The position numbers and the translations under genes were made by a program. 64,000 nt of DNA from Aldehydirespirator sp965116865 (GTDB lineage: Bacteria; Actinomycetota; Acidimicrobiia; Acidimicrobiales; Aldehydirespiratoraceae). The DNA lies in the NCBI GenBank assembly GCA_965116865.1, contig OZ220727.1, forward strand, positions 806,001 through 870,000, in the 5' to 3' direction. Positions 26,821 through 39,794 of the stretch are shown piece after piece (the first letter of the stretch is position 1; each line of letters begins with the position of its first letter). Under the pieces are notes generated by a model. That model made no database searches, had not been told where the DNA came from, and was given only the letters and a program-made list of their open reading frames with translations.

Positions 26821-27492
26821 CTACACGTCGCCCGGGACCTGGCAGTTGTCCATGTTGTTGAGGCGGGAGAATCCGTCCATCCGCTCGGTGTAGGTGCTGC
26901 CCTCGGTCATGTCGACGAGCAGGAAGCGCAGTTCGCGGTCGGGAATGTCTTCGTCGGCGGTGCGAAGCCGGTCAGAGTGGCTGCGACGGTCGGAGACGTA
27001 GACGTCCCAGTCGTCCAGCCAGTCGGCGACCAGCGATGCGTCCGGAGGCCCCTTGCCTTCCGTGAGTTCCGTCAACGAAGCCCCGGCCCGTCTGCGCAGC
27101 GTCTCGACCAGCGCCTCGATCTCGTCGGTTCCACGGTCGACCTGGTCGGCCCGCTCAGCCCGTGAGGCTGCCTGCCGGGCGGTGGGCACCGCCGCGAGGG
27201 CTGCCTGAGCCTCGGCGCAGCGCTGGTCGGCCCATCGGGCGAAGTCGCGGTCGTCGAGACGGGCCGGGTTCTCGGTGCGTGCCCAGGGCGAGAAGGCCCA
27301 CGCCCAGAACACGAAGCTGGCGGCTACGAACAGGCCGCCCAGCGACCGTCCGAGCATCCGCCGCCGTCCCGGGCTCGGGCGCCCCGTGGGCGCAGCGAAG
27401 GACGCTGGAAGGCGCGGCCCCGGCTTCTGTGCCGCGCTCGGGCGGCCGCCCGTGCCGGCCAGTCCTGGCCCGTCCGATCGTTCGGCGCTCAC
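26821..27492 (-). CDS. Membrane-anchored protein of unknown function downstream of the penicillin-binding protein gene
   Basis: I do not recognise the family. The GTG at 27492 lies 3 bp beyond the stop of the upstream gene, so the two are probably co-transcribed and translationally coupled; a TTG at 27498 is an alternative. The product of about 223 residues has a Pro/Arg-rich N-terminus, one membrane segment near residues 47-70 (LGRSLGGLFVAASFVFWAWAF) and a hydrophilic C-terminal part with helix-forming Ala/Glu/Arg stretches. It contains two cysteines far apart (WADQRCAEAQ and DNCQVPGDV at the end). The C-terminal part is probably extracytoplasmic. The neighbouring cell-wall enzyme suggests an envelope role, which is inference only. 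Confidence 0.6.
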   Translation of the reverse strand: MSAERSDGPGLAGTGGRPSAAQKPGPRLPASFAAPTGRPSPGRRRMLGRSLGGLFVAASFVFWAWAFSPWARTENPARLDDRDFARWADQRCAEAQAALAAVPTARQAASRAERADQVDRGTDEIEALVETLRRRAGASLTELTEGKGPPDASLVADWLDDWDVYVSDRRSHSDRLRTADEDIPDRELRFLLVDMTEGSTYTERMDGFSRLNNMDNCQVPGDV

Positions 27493-27494
27493 CG

Positions 27495-29918
27495 TCAAGG
27501 GTTCACCCAGATCTCGGCGGAGACGCCCGGCTCGACAGCAGTGCCGACGGCCGGCGACTGGCGCCAAACGACGCCGGGGTCGCCGTTGAAGCGTTCCGTC
27601 TCCTCGTTGAAGAACGGCTCGACCAGAACTTCCACCCCCAGCCCGGCCGCGGACAGTATCCCTCTGGCTTCACCCTCGCTGAGCCCGACCACGCTGGGCA
27701 TGTCCACGAACGCAGGCCGGTCGGGCGCCACCGCCACCTCCACCGTCACGGTGATCCCCCCTCGTTGCAGGGACCGCGCGGCGGGAGCCTGCCCGATGAT
27801 GGTGCCTGGAGCGTACTCGCCGGTCTCGACGTCGACCGCGGCCAATCCGAGGGTCAGTTCCTCCATCTCGGCCGTGACCTGCTCCGGATCCCACGCTCGG
27901 CCCACGAGGTCGGGAATCTCCACCGAGTCGAGCGGCGGCGCCGCGGTGGTGGACGGGACAGTGTTCGTCGGCGGCTCGGGCAGGCCGACAGTCGGCATGC
28001 CTTGGTGGGCAGCGAGCATGATCTCGCGCCAGATCCGGGCTGGGTAGGTGCCTCCCGAGACTCTGAGGTCTGTGGCGGGGGGAACCATCGGGATCTGGGC
28101 GTCGGGGAAGCCGACCCACACCGCGGAGGCCCGTTGAGCCGTGTAACCGACGAACGTCGCGTCTGCGTAGTTCTGGGCTGTGCCCGTCTTGCCGGCGGCC
28201 GGCCGGTCGATGGCCGCCCGATGGCCGGTGCCGGCAGTGATGGCGCCTTGGAGGATCCATGTGATCTGGTTGGCGATGGAGGGGTCGAGCACCGGCACGT
28301 CGTCCTTGACGTGGCGGTACATCGAGGTGCCGTCGGGTGCGACGATGCTGGTCACGAGTACAGGCTCGGTGCGTCGGCCCGAGCGTGCCAGCGTCGAGAA
28401 CATCGTGGCCAGCTCGACGGTGTTGACGTCTTCGGTGCCGAGGACGCCGGCGCAAACCGGTGCGATCCGGCTGGGTTCCAGGCCGAGCCTCTCGGCCATG
28501 GTCACGAAGTTGGCCGGCCTGATGTCCACCATCAGCTGGGCGTACACCGTGTTGATCGAGCGTTGAGTGGCTGTTGCCAGGTCGGCCTCCGCAGGTGCTT
28601 CGGGCTCCGAGCCGAGTCCGCCCCTGACGGTCCAGACCGGTCCGCAGACGTCGGGACGGTCGATCACCAGTTCGTCGGGGGCGTCGTATGCCTTGGTTGC
28701 TGTGAAGCCCTGAGCGAGAGCGGTGGCCAGCGCGATCGGCTTCATGGCCGACCCGGCCTGCCGGCCCTTTCCGCTGGCCAGGTTGAATTTGGCGTCGGTG
28801 TCGTCGCCGAAGAAGTCGCGGCCGCCGACCATGGCCAGGATGTGGCCGTCCTCGGCGCCGTCCACTCCCAGTACCGTCGCGGCTGCGTCGGGGTTGGCGC
28901 CGTTTTCTGGCAGTATCGCCTCCACCGCCGCCTCGGCAGCGGTTTGCAGGCCCAGGTCGATCGTCGTGTGGATGTCGAGACCCCCCTCGAAGAGCAGCTG
29001 TGTGCGGTACTCGCGGGTCGGTCCGAATGCAGGACTGTCGAGGAACCACTGCTTGACGTCCTCGACGAAGTAGGCCGCCGGGTAGCGCTCCTCGAGGATC
29101 GGGACGTCCTCGATGAGCAGGATCGGCTCGTTGCGGGCCCGGTCGTGCTCGTCGTCGGTGATGAAGCCGTTGACCAGCATCCGCTCCAGTACCAGGTTGC
29201 GGCGGCGTCTGGCGTCGTGAGGGTTGCGGTAAGGATCGAATGCGCTGGGGCGCTGGATCAGCCCGGCCAGCAGCGCGGCCTGCTCGAGGGTGAGCTCGGT
29301 CACCTTCAGGCAGGCTTCGTCGCTGCGCTCGGCCGCGGTGGCGGCCAGTTCGCAGGCGGGGGCGCCGAAATACTGCCTGGCCGCGGCCTCGATGCCGTAG
29401 GCGCCGTTGCCGAAGTACACCCAGTTCAGGTAGCGCAGAAGGATGAAGTCCTTGGTGAAGAACTGCTCGAAGCGCCGGGCCATGAAGAATTCCTCGACCT
29501 TGCGGGTCAGGGTCGTCTCGGAGCGGTCGAGGAACACGTTGCCGACGTACTGCTGGGTGATGGTGGAGCCGCCCTGGCTGATCCCGCCCGCGGCGACGTT
29601 GCTGCGGGCCGCTCGCAGGATCGCCTTGAGGTCGGCACCGTCGTGCTCGTAGAAGCGTTCGTCCTCGATGGCGACCACAGCGTTGCGCACCACTTCGGGA
29701 ACGAGCTCTATGTCGGTCACGTCGGTTCGGCGCTGCTCGCCCCGCAACTCGGTGATCAGCACACCGTTGCGGTCGTACACCCGCGAGGATTGCGCGGTGG
29801 CGAGCTCCTCCATGTCGAAGGTCACGTCGCGCAGCTCGTAGGAGCAGCCCGCCGTCGGCACCGCCACGGCCAGCACCGAGGCGGCCAGGAGTGTGGCGGC
29901 GCGTCGCACGCCCGTCAT
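27495..29918 (-). CDS. Class A penicillin-binding protein with two C-terminal PASTA domains
   Basis: Bifunctional peptidoglycan glycosyltransferase and transpeptidase acting outside the membrane. The ATG at 29918 gives 807 residues and places a signal-anchor at the very start (TGVRRAATLLAASVLAVAV). The glycosyltransferase domain shows EDERFYEHDGAD near residue 83 and GGSTITQQYVGN. The transpeptidase shows SAMK near 387 (active serine), SIN near 452 and KTGT near 573. Two PASTA domains (about 665-807: VEIPDLVGRAWD and VDMPSVVGLSEGEA) probably sense cell-wall fragments or beta-lactams. A longer start at 29969 adds 17 residues before the membrane segment and is less likely. It matches the PonA-type enzymes of Actinobacteria. 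Confidence 0.93.
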   Translation of the reverse strand: MTGVRRAATLLAASVLAVAVPTAGCSYELRDVTFDMEELATAQSSRVYDRNGVLITELRGEQRRTDVTDIELVPEVVRNAVVAIEDERFYEHDGADLKAILRAARSNVAAGGISQGGSTITQQYVGNVFLDRSETTLTRKVEEFFMARRFEQFFTKDFILLRYLNWVYFGNGAYGIEAAARQYFGAPACELAATAAERSDEACLKVTELTLEQAALLAGLIQRPSAFDPYRNPHDARRRRNLVLERMLVNGFITDDEHDRARNEPILLIEDVPILEERYPAAYFVEDVKQWFLDSPAFGPTREYRTQLLFEGGLDIHTTIDLGLQTAAEAAVEAILPENGANPDAAATVLGVDGAEDGHILAMVGGRDFFGDDTDAKFNLASGKGRQAGSAMKPIALATALAQGFTATKAYDAPDELVIDRPDVCGPVWTVRGGLGSEPEAPAEADLATATQRSINTVYAQLMVDIRPANFVTMAERLGLEPSRIAPVCAGVLGTEDVNTVELATMFSTLARSGRRTEPVLVTSIVAPDGTSMYRHVKDDVPVLDPSIANQITWILQGAITAGTGHRAAIDRPAAGKTGTAQNYADATFVGYTAQRASAVWVGFPDAQIPMVPPATDLRVSGGTYPARIWREIMLAAHQGMPTVGLPEPPTNTVPSTTAAPPLDSVEIPDLVGRAWDPEQVTAEMEELTLGLAAVDVETGEYAPGTIIGQAPAARSLQRGGITVTVEVAVAPDRPAFVDMPSVVGLSEGEARGILSAAGLGVEVLVEPFFNEETERFNGDPGVVWRQSPAVGTAVEPGVSAEIWVNP

Positions 29919-30080
29919 TGTGCATTGCGCCGCGCCTGAAACGGCGCCGCCCCGAGCGGGCCTGCCCACACGAATGCCGCCTGAGAGCCCGCCAGCGGCA
30001 CCAGCCGATCCTGTCCGAAGTTGTAATATGATGAAATATATGGTAAAGGTAACTTATGACGGTTCATCGGAGAGGAACAG

Positions 30081-30423
30081 ATGATGGGAATGTTCACGTG
30101 TCCCATGCGGATCGAGACCATGGACGGTCGCCGGTCGCTCGACCTGGAGGCGACGGTCGACACCGGCGCGGCCTGCACGGTTGTGCCCGGGACGAGGCTG
30201 CGCGAGCTGGGGGTGGAGCCCAAGGGGGCTGCGCCGCTTCGAGCTCGTCGACGACACCACGATCAAGGGCGCCTTCGGCGAGGTCGTGGCCGCGATCAAC
30301 GGCGACGCGGTCAACACGCTGGCGATCTTCGGCACCGACGGCGGTCCGACGCTGCTCGGCGCCTACACGCTGGAGGGTTTGCCGAGCCGTGAGAGCCGGA
30401 ACCACGCGTCCACCCCTCGGCGC
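30081..30423 (+). pseudogene. Frameshifted retropepsin-like aspartyl protease family gene
   Basis: It opens well: GGAGAGGA lies 8 bp before ATG 30081, in an AT-rich stretch unusual for this window. The N-terminal part has LEATVDTGAACTVVPGTRL, the DTG(A) active-site loop of retropepsin-like proteases, and LRELGVEP. At a run of five G near 30226-30230 the frame is lost. The family's second half continues one frame over (RFELVDDTTIKGAFGEVVAA, then TLLGAYTLEGL). The shifted frame then runs into a MITE-like element at 30424, which supplies its stop. The intact length would be near 120 residues. A sequencing error in the G run could also explain the frameshift. Confidence 0.65.
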
Positions 30424-30524
30424 CTAGTGGTCCGTCGCTGAAATGATCGGGGCGTCCGGAGCGCTCCCAAGCAGGGTCTCGGTCCTGCTGCGCTGCCCTA
30501 GCCATTTCGACGACACAGCACTAG
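30424..30524 (+). mobile_element. Left MITE-like palindromic element, 101 bp
   Basis: It begins CTAGTGGTCCGTCGCTGAAA and ends TTTCGACGACACAGCACTAG; the two ends are imperfect inverted repeats of each other, so the element is itself a long hairpin. It has no coding capacity. It terminates the shifted frame of the aspartyl-protease-like gene. Confidence 0.7.
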
Positions 30525-30610
30525 TCCTGCTCAGGCCGGGCCGCGCCGAAATAGGAATAGGCGAGACAGCAATGCGTACCGATCGGAATGAGTAGATGAC
30601 GCCTGACCGT

Positions 30611-31600
30611 TCATCTTGTTGGTAGCGGTTGGCTTTCGCCGGCCGCTGGTCGGGCACCGTGAACGGTTGGGGTGCCCTGGCCTCGGTGCTGTGCGGGTTC
30701 TCGCTTCGGCGTCTGGGCGCGGTGTCGTGGGACGTGCGCCGTGTTGCCGCTGTCGGCAGCCGCGGTGGGCGGTCTGCTTCGGTGGCTGCGCTTGGCGGGT
30801 TGCCGTGCTTCCTCGGCGTCGCGTCCTGGTGCTGTCGGCTTTGCTTGGAGGCCCTTTGACCGGCAGCTGCGGCTTTGTGGCCGCGGCCCCGTCGGCTGTC
30901 GGTTGCCGGTCGTGCTCTCCCGTGCAGTGCTGCGGCGCTTGGCCGTCAGCCCCAGGGCGCGTCTGCCGATCATCACTGCGGCGGCGTGGTGGCAGCCGCG
31001 AGCGACATGGCCTGCCGTTTCGCGTTGGCGGGCGCGTCTGCCGATCATCACTGCGGCGGCGTGGTGGCAGCCGCGAGCGACATGGCCTGCCGTTTCGCGT
31101 TGGCGGGCGCGTCTGCCGATCATCACTGCGGCGGCGTGGTGGCAGCCGCGAGCGACATGGCCTGCCGTTTCGCGTTGGCGGGCGCGTCTGCCGATCATCA
31201 CTGCGGCGGCGTGGTGGCCGCTGCAGGGTGTCCGGCGAGATCTGTTGAGGTGGGCGAGCCAGTGCTCGCGTCCCCATTTGGTGGTGTAGGCGGCATCGAC
31301 CGCGATGATGGCGATGCCGGCGTTGGCGGACATGGCGACGACGCGGTGACGGAACTGCGCGGTGGGCATGCCTGCGACAGTGCGGCGGAAGCGCTTGCCG
31401 CGCTTGCGCTCGGCGCGGCCCTTGTGCTTGGGGCCCGCCCCCAGCACGCAGCGCGCCGCCAGATCCCTGCCCGCGAGGCGGCCCAGATGCCCACCCATCT
31501 GAACCAGCACCCCATGCTCGGCGGAGGTCACGAACAAGCTGGTGCCGATGCGCGCCCCGGCGGGGGCCGCCGCCACGAACGGGGCGGCCAGCTGCCTCAC
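30611..31600 (-). pseudogene. tnpB: IS607 TnpB-like gene with a large internal deletion
   Basis: The ATG overlaps the tnpA stop (ATGA), the usual IS607 arrangement. The N-terminal ~75 residues (ARIGTSLFVTSAEHG, then HLGRLAGRDLAARC) and a C-terminal part with the last RuvC-like segment (AIIAVDAAYTTKWG) are present. The central region that should carry the first two catalytic acidic residues and the bulk of the protein is absent, so nuclease activity is not expected. The segment HHAAAVMIGRRA is multiplied by a 75-bp in-frame tandem array. The remaining tail is Arg/Pro-rich and low in complexity. The 329-codon frame stays open to 30611, which suggests either recent decay or selection for the frame. 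Confidence 0.7.
30955..31218 (-). repeat. Tandem array inside tnpB, 75-bp period, 3.5 copies
   Basis: Units start at 30955, 31030, 31105 and 31180. Each encodes, on the minus strand, 25 residues including HHAAAVMIGRRARQRETAG. The period is a multiple of three, so the tnpB frame is preserved. Confidence 0.9.
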
Positions 31601-32187
31601 GCGGCCTCCGCGCCGTAGCGCTCCGCGCAGGCCACCGCCCGCGGCGCCCGGTCGCGCGCCGAGCGCCGCCCATACAGCCGAGCACAGAACGAAGTCAGCA
31701 CCTCGGTCATGTCGCGCACCAGGTCGTCGTCCACCCCGGAGTCGTCCACCACCACCAGACGGCGACCGTGCGCGGCCAGAGCCGACTCCACCAACTCCAC
31801 ATTCATGCGCCCCAACCGGTCGCGGCGCTCCACCACCACAGTCCGCACCGACGGATCCTCCAGCATCCGACGCAGCTTCGCACGGTTGCCGTCCACCCCC
31901 GACGCCACCTCCGACTCAGTGCGCACCACACGCAGACCCCCACGCGCCGCCCACTCGCACAACCTCGACAACTGCCTGTCCAAGTCGCCGCGCTGACCAG
32001 AAGACGACACCCTCGCATACAGGCCCACACCATCGCCGGCGTCGTCGTCGGGCACCTCCACGATGATCGTCCGAGTGCCCATCTTGCGCGTCGGGTAAGG
32101 CATCTTCCCCTGCCGATACCACGCATAAGCCGTCTTCGGATGGATCCCATTGGCCCGAGCCCAATCAGGCAACTTCACACCCGTCAT
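31597..32187 (-). CDS. tnpA: IS607-family serine recombinase TnpA
   Basis: Site-specific recombinase that moves IS607-type elements. The ATG at 32187 gives 196 residues. A MerR-like helix-turn-helix at the N-terminus (KLPDWARANGIHPKTAYAWY) is followed by the serine-resolvase core (GLYARVSSSGQRGDLDRQL, catalytic serine in VSSS; VVVERRDRLGR; TEVLTSFCARLYGRRSA). The order of DNA-binding before catalytic domain is diagnostic of IS607 rather than classical resolvases. Its stop overlaps tnpB. The enzyme looks intact, so the element could still be excised in cis or trans even though tnpB is broken. Confidence 0.9.
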   Translation of the reverse strand: MTGVKLPDWARANGIHPKTAYAWYRQGKMPYPTRKMGTRTIIVEVPDDDAGDGVGLYARVSSSGQRGDLDRQLSRLCEWAARGGLRVVRTESEVASGVDGNRAKLRRMLEDPSVRTVVVERRDRLGRMNVELVESALAAHGRRLVVVDDSGVDDDLVRDMTEVLTSFCARLYGRRSARDRAPRAVACAERYGAEAA

Positions 32188-32242
32188 GTCATCTAATCTA
32201 CCATCCACACAATCTACCAACTACCATCAACCCGAACAGTTG

Positions 32243-32342
32243 CTAGTGGTATGTCGTCGAATTGGCTAGGGCAGCGCGGAGGGCTCTAGCCCCAGCTTGA
32301 AATGACTACAGACGCCCCGACCAATTCAGCGACGGACCACTG
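32243..32342 (-). mobile_element. Right MITE-like palindromic element, 100 bp
   Basis: Inverted, diverged copy of the element at 30424-30524. It reads CTAGTGGTATGTCGTCGAAT at its left end and CAATTCAGCGACGGACCACT near its right end. The outer ~30 bp match best and the centre has diverged. It ends 78 bp before tyrS. Confidence 0.7.
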
Positions 32343-32404
32343 GGTCGCGTAGGCATGGGATCGGATTCCGCTCCCGCCAGCCTAGGCCCTGCGGAGTGCG
32401 CCGG

Positions 32405-32410
32405 TAGGCT
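32405..32410 (+). promoter_or_regulatory. Candidate -10 box of a leaderless tyrS transcript
   Basis: TAGGCT, a frequent actinobacterial -10 form, lies 9 nt before the tyrS ATG, and no Shine-Dalgarno is visible. The same hexamer lies 6 nt before the ATG at 39795. Confidence 0.4.
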
Positions 32411-32419
32411 GATCCTCCG

Positions 32420-33679
32420 ATGGTTGACCTGCTCGACGACCTGCGCGCCCGTGGGCTGGTCCACGACCACACCGACGAGGCCGGGTTGCGGGAGCTGCTC
32501 GCGTCGGGCCCGGTCACGCTCTACTGCGGCATCGATCCCAGCGCCGACAGCCTGCACGTCGGCCACCTCGTGGCGGTGCTGGTGCTGCGCCGCTTCCAGC
32601 AGGCCGGCCACCGTCCGCTGGCGCTGGTGGGCGGGGCCACCGGGATGGTGGGCGACCCGAGTGGACGCTCCGACGAGCGCAACCTGCTCGACGCGGCGAC
32701 GCTGGAAGCCAACACGGCCGGCATCCGGGCCCAGATCGAGTCTCTGTTCGACTTCACTGGCGACAGCGCGGCCCGTCTCGTGAACAACTATGACTGGACC
32801 CGCGACGTGAGGCTGCTCGACTTCCTGCGCGATGTGGGCAAGCACGTGACCGTCAACCAGATGGCGGCCAAGGAATCGGTGCGCAGTCGCATGGCAAGCG
32901 ACCACGGGATCTCGTTCACCGAGTTCAGCTACATGTTGCTGCAGGCCTACGACTACTGGTGGCAGTTCGAGAACTACGACTGCCGCCTGCAGGTGGGCGG
33001 CTCCGACCAGTGGGGCAACATCACCGCCGGCATCGACCTGGTCCGACGCCGCAGCGGCGCCGCGGTCCACGGGCTGACTTGGCCGCTGATGACCCGGGCC
33101 GACGGCCAGAAGTTCGGCAAGACCGCCGACAGCGCGGTGTGGCTCGACGCCGGGCGCACCCTGCCGTTCGAGCTCCATCAGTACTTCGTGAACACCGACG
33201 ACCGCGACGTCGAGCGCCTGCTGTTGCAGCTCACCCTCCTGCCCGTGGCCGAGGTGGAAGGGATCATGTCGGCCCACGCCGCCGCTCCGCACGAGCGCCG
33301 TGCCCAGCGGGCCCTCGCCGACGAGGTCTGCACGCTCGTGCACGGCGCGGCCGCCACCCGCCGCGCCGGCCTGGCGTCTGAGGTGCTGTTCGGGGAGCTG
33401 TCGCTGTCGCTGGACCGTCTGGAGGCGGTGCGGGGCATAGTGCCCGAGACGGTGGTTAGCGGCTCGACCATCGGCGGCGACGAACCGATGGTCGGCGCGC
33501 TGGTCGCGTCCGGCGTGTGCGCTTCCCGCTCCGACGCCCGGCGCACGATCACCGCCGGCGGTATCCGGGTGAACGGCCGACGGGTGGCGTCTCCGGCGGA
33601 GCCGGTCGACTTGGTGGGCGGACGCTACGCGCTGGTGCAGCGCGGCCGCCGTCGGCGGCGCCTTTTGGTGGTGGGCTGA
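32420..33679 (+). CDS. tyrS: Tyrosyl-tRNA synthetase
   Basis: Charges tRNA-Tyr with tyrosine. The 419-residue length is typical. The class I signature HVGH is at residues 46-49, preceded by YCGIDPSADSL. The tyrosine-pocket segment YMLLQAYDYWW and GGSDQWGNI follow, and the KMSKS-equivalent loop reads KFGKT near 231. A C-terminal S4 RNA-binding domain begins near 357 (SGVCASRSDARRTITAGGIRVNGRR). The last codons (RRRRLLVVG and TGA) form the first copy of a 63-bp array that continues for 380 bp downstream. The upstream sequence lacks a Shine-Dalgarno, consistent with a leaderless start. Confidence 0.96.
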   Translation: MVDLLDDLRARGLVHDHTDEAGLRELLASGPVTLYCGIDPSADSLHVGHLVAVLVLRRFQQAGHRPLALVGGATGMVGDPSGRSDERNLLDAATLEANTAGIRAQIESLFDFTGDSAARLVNNYDWTRDVRLLDFLRDVGKHVTVNQMAAKESVRSRMASDHGISFTEFSYMLLQAYDYWWQFENYDCRLQVGGSDQWGNITAGIDLVRRRSGAAVHGLTWPLMTRADGQKFGKTADSAVWLDAGRTLPFELHQYFVNTDDRDVERLLLQLTLLPVAEVEGIMSAHAAAPHERRAQRALADEVCTLVHGAAATRRAGLASEVLFGELSLSLDRLEAVRGIVPETVVSGSTIGGDEPMVGALVASGVCASRSDARRTITAGGIRVNGRRVASPAEPVDLVGGRYALVQRGRRRRRLLVVG

Positions 33680-34058
33680 GTGAGTCGTGGTCGGTGGTTT
33701 CGGTGCGGCTGTCGGCGGCGGGGCCTTGTGGTGGTGGGTTGAGTGAGTCGTGGTCGGTGGTTTCGGTGCGGCTGTCGGCGGCGGGGCCTTGTGGTGGTGG
33801 GCTGAGTGAGTCGTGGTCGGTGGTTTCGGTGCGGCTGTCGGCGGCGGCGCCTTTTGGTGGTGGGTTGAGTGAGTCGTGGTCGGTGGTTTCGGTGCGGCTG
33901 TCGGCGGCGGCGCCTTTTGGTGGTGGGTTGAGTGAGTCGTGGTCGGTGGTTTCGGTGCGGCTGTCGGCGGCGGGGCCTTTTGGTGGTGGGTTGAGTGAGT
34001 CGTGGTCGGTGGTTTCGGTGCGGCTGTCGGCGGCGGGGCCTTTTGGTGGTGGGTTGAG
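33655..34058 (+). repeat. Tandem array starting in the tyrS 3' end, 63-bp period, 6 copies
   Basis: The end of tyrS (CCTTTTGGTGGTGGGCTGAG) recurs at 63-bp steps to 34058, with small changes (GGGGCCTTGTGG, GGCGCCTTTTGG). Each copy repeats the stop codon in the tyrS frame. Another frame is open throughout and would encode 21-residue repeats, which I regard as incidental. Confidence 0.9.
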
Positions 34059-34204
34059 CATTCGCTCCGCGCTATCGGCAGCCCACGCCTCTGGCCTGGG
34101 GTTTCGTGACCTCAGGGTTGTCGTTCCTGGGGTTCGCTCCGCAGCCACGCGGGCCGGCAGCCCCGCGACGGGGAGGTGCAGGAGAGAATCGTGCCGCGGG
34201 CGGG

Positions 34205-34233
34205 TTGCGCGCGCTGAGCGCGGCCGCTAAGGT
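34205..34233 (+). promoter_or_regulatory. Candidate rRNA operon promoter
   Basis: TTGCGC at 34205-34210 and TAAGGT at 34228-34233 with a 17-bp spacer, followed by a GC-rich leader of about 360 bp up to the 16S gene. The leader contains nested inverted repeats near 34464-34520 (GAGAGCC ... GGCTCTC around GGTCTC ... GAGACC). From the tyrS array to 34597 I see no gene. Confidence 0.5.
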
Positions 34234-34340
34234 AGTCAGCCACCCCCGGCGGGGCCTTCGGGCGCGGCCGGGGATGCAGTGCCATCGACGCTATCGGGCT
34301 GGCTTGACCCAGGACCGCAATCGTCGGCGGAGATTGTTTC

Positions 34341-34359
34341 TTGAAAACGGAAGAGACGG
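34341..34359 (+). other. 5' strand of the pre-16S processing stem
   Basis: TTGAAAACGGAAGAGACGG in the leader is complementary to CGTCTCTTCCGTTTTGAG at 36199-36216 in the spacer after 16S. Such a stem encloses 16S and is the usual RNase III substrate. Confidence 0.7.
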
Positions 34360-34597
34360 ACGCATAGCGAGTGCGGGCGTCGGCTCGGGCTGCGTGGCTT
34401 GAGACGATGTCCGTCAAGACATGGCCCGGCATGCCTGCCGGGCCGCCCGGCGCCTCGGCGCCGGGAGAGCCAAGGTCTCACCGCTACCAGCGGCGAGACC
34501 GGCTCTCTGGCCGCAAGGCTGCTCACGCACCCGCCCCAGGCGGGCAGGCAGCCGAGCAACCCGATCGAAGGCCCGGCTCCTGCCGGTGTCGGAGATC

Positions 34598-39425
<4,828 letters not shown>

Positions 39426-39516
39426 CAATTTCGCATCGAGCGTTCGGTGCTCGTGCTCGCTATGGAGTTCGTCAAGAGGCGGTCCCTGCTTCAGGGTTCG
39501 CCCGTACGACAATAAG

Positions 39517-39634
<118 letters not shown>

Positions 39635-39643
39635 TTCGCCGAT

Positions 39644-39680
39644 CAGAAGGCCCCGTCGACTCCGTCGCCGGGGCCTTCTG
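39644..39680 (+). terminator. rRNA operon terminator
   Basis: CAGAAGGCCCCG (39644-39655) and CGGGGCCTTCTG (39669-39680) form a perfect 12-bp stem with a 13-nt loop just after 5S. Only a weak T-rich tail follows. Confidence 0.8.
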
Positions 39681-39782
39681 GCATTGTGTGGCGCTTCGCT
39701 TGGATCGGCGACGGTGGGCGTCTGCACCGATGTGGCGGACTGGGCTGCCGATGCGACGGATCGGCGAGTTCGGGGATGAAGG

Positions 39783-39788
39783 TAGGCT
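39783..39788 (+). promoter_or_regulatory. Candidate -10 box of a leaderless transcript
   Basis: TAGGCT ends 6 nt before the ATG of the TPR gene, and no Shine-Dalgarno is present. Confidence 0.4.
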
Positions 39789-39794
39789 CCCTCC

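Larger units (their letters stand above)
30424..32342. mobile_element. IS607-type element bracketed by inverted MITE-like copies
   Basis: The 101-bp sequence at 30424-30524 and the 100-bp sequence at 32243-32342 are imperfect inverted copies of each other. Between them lie an intact tnpA and a gutted tnpB on the minus strand. IS607 elements do not need terminal inverted repeats, so the flanks are probably independent insertions that happen to bracket it, but a composite unit is possible. Confidence 0.6.

Noticed and set aside
33517..34230. A frame with six ESWSVVSVRLSAA-type 21-residue repeats
   Set aside because: It starts inside tyrS in the wrong frame and is open only because the array period is 63 bp. 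No start signal or family match is visible.
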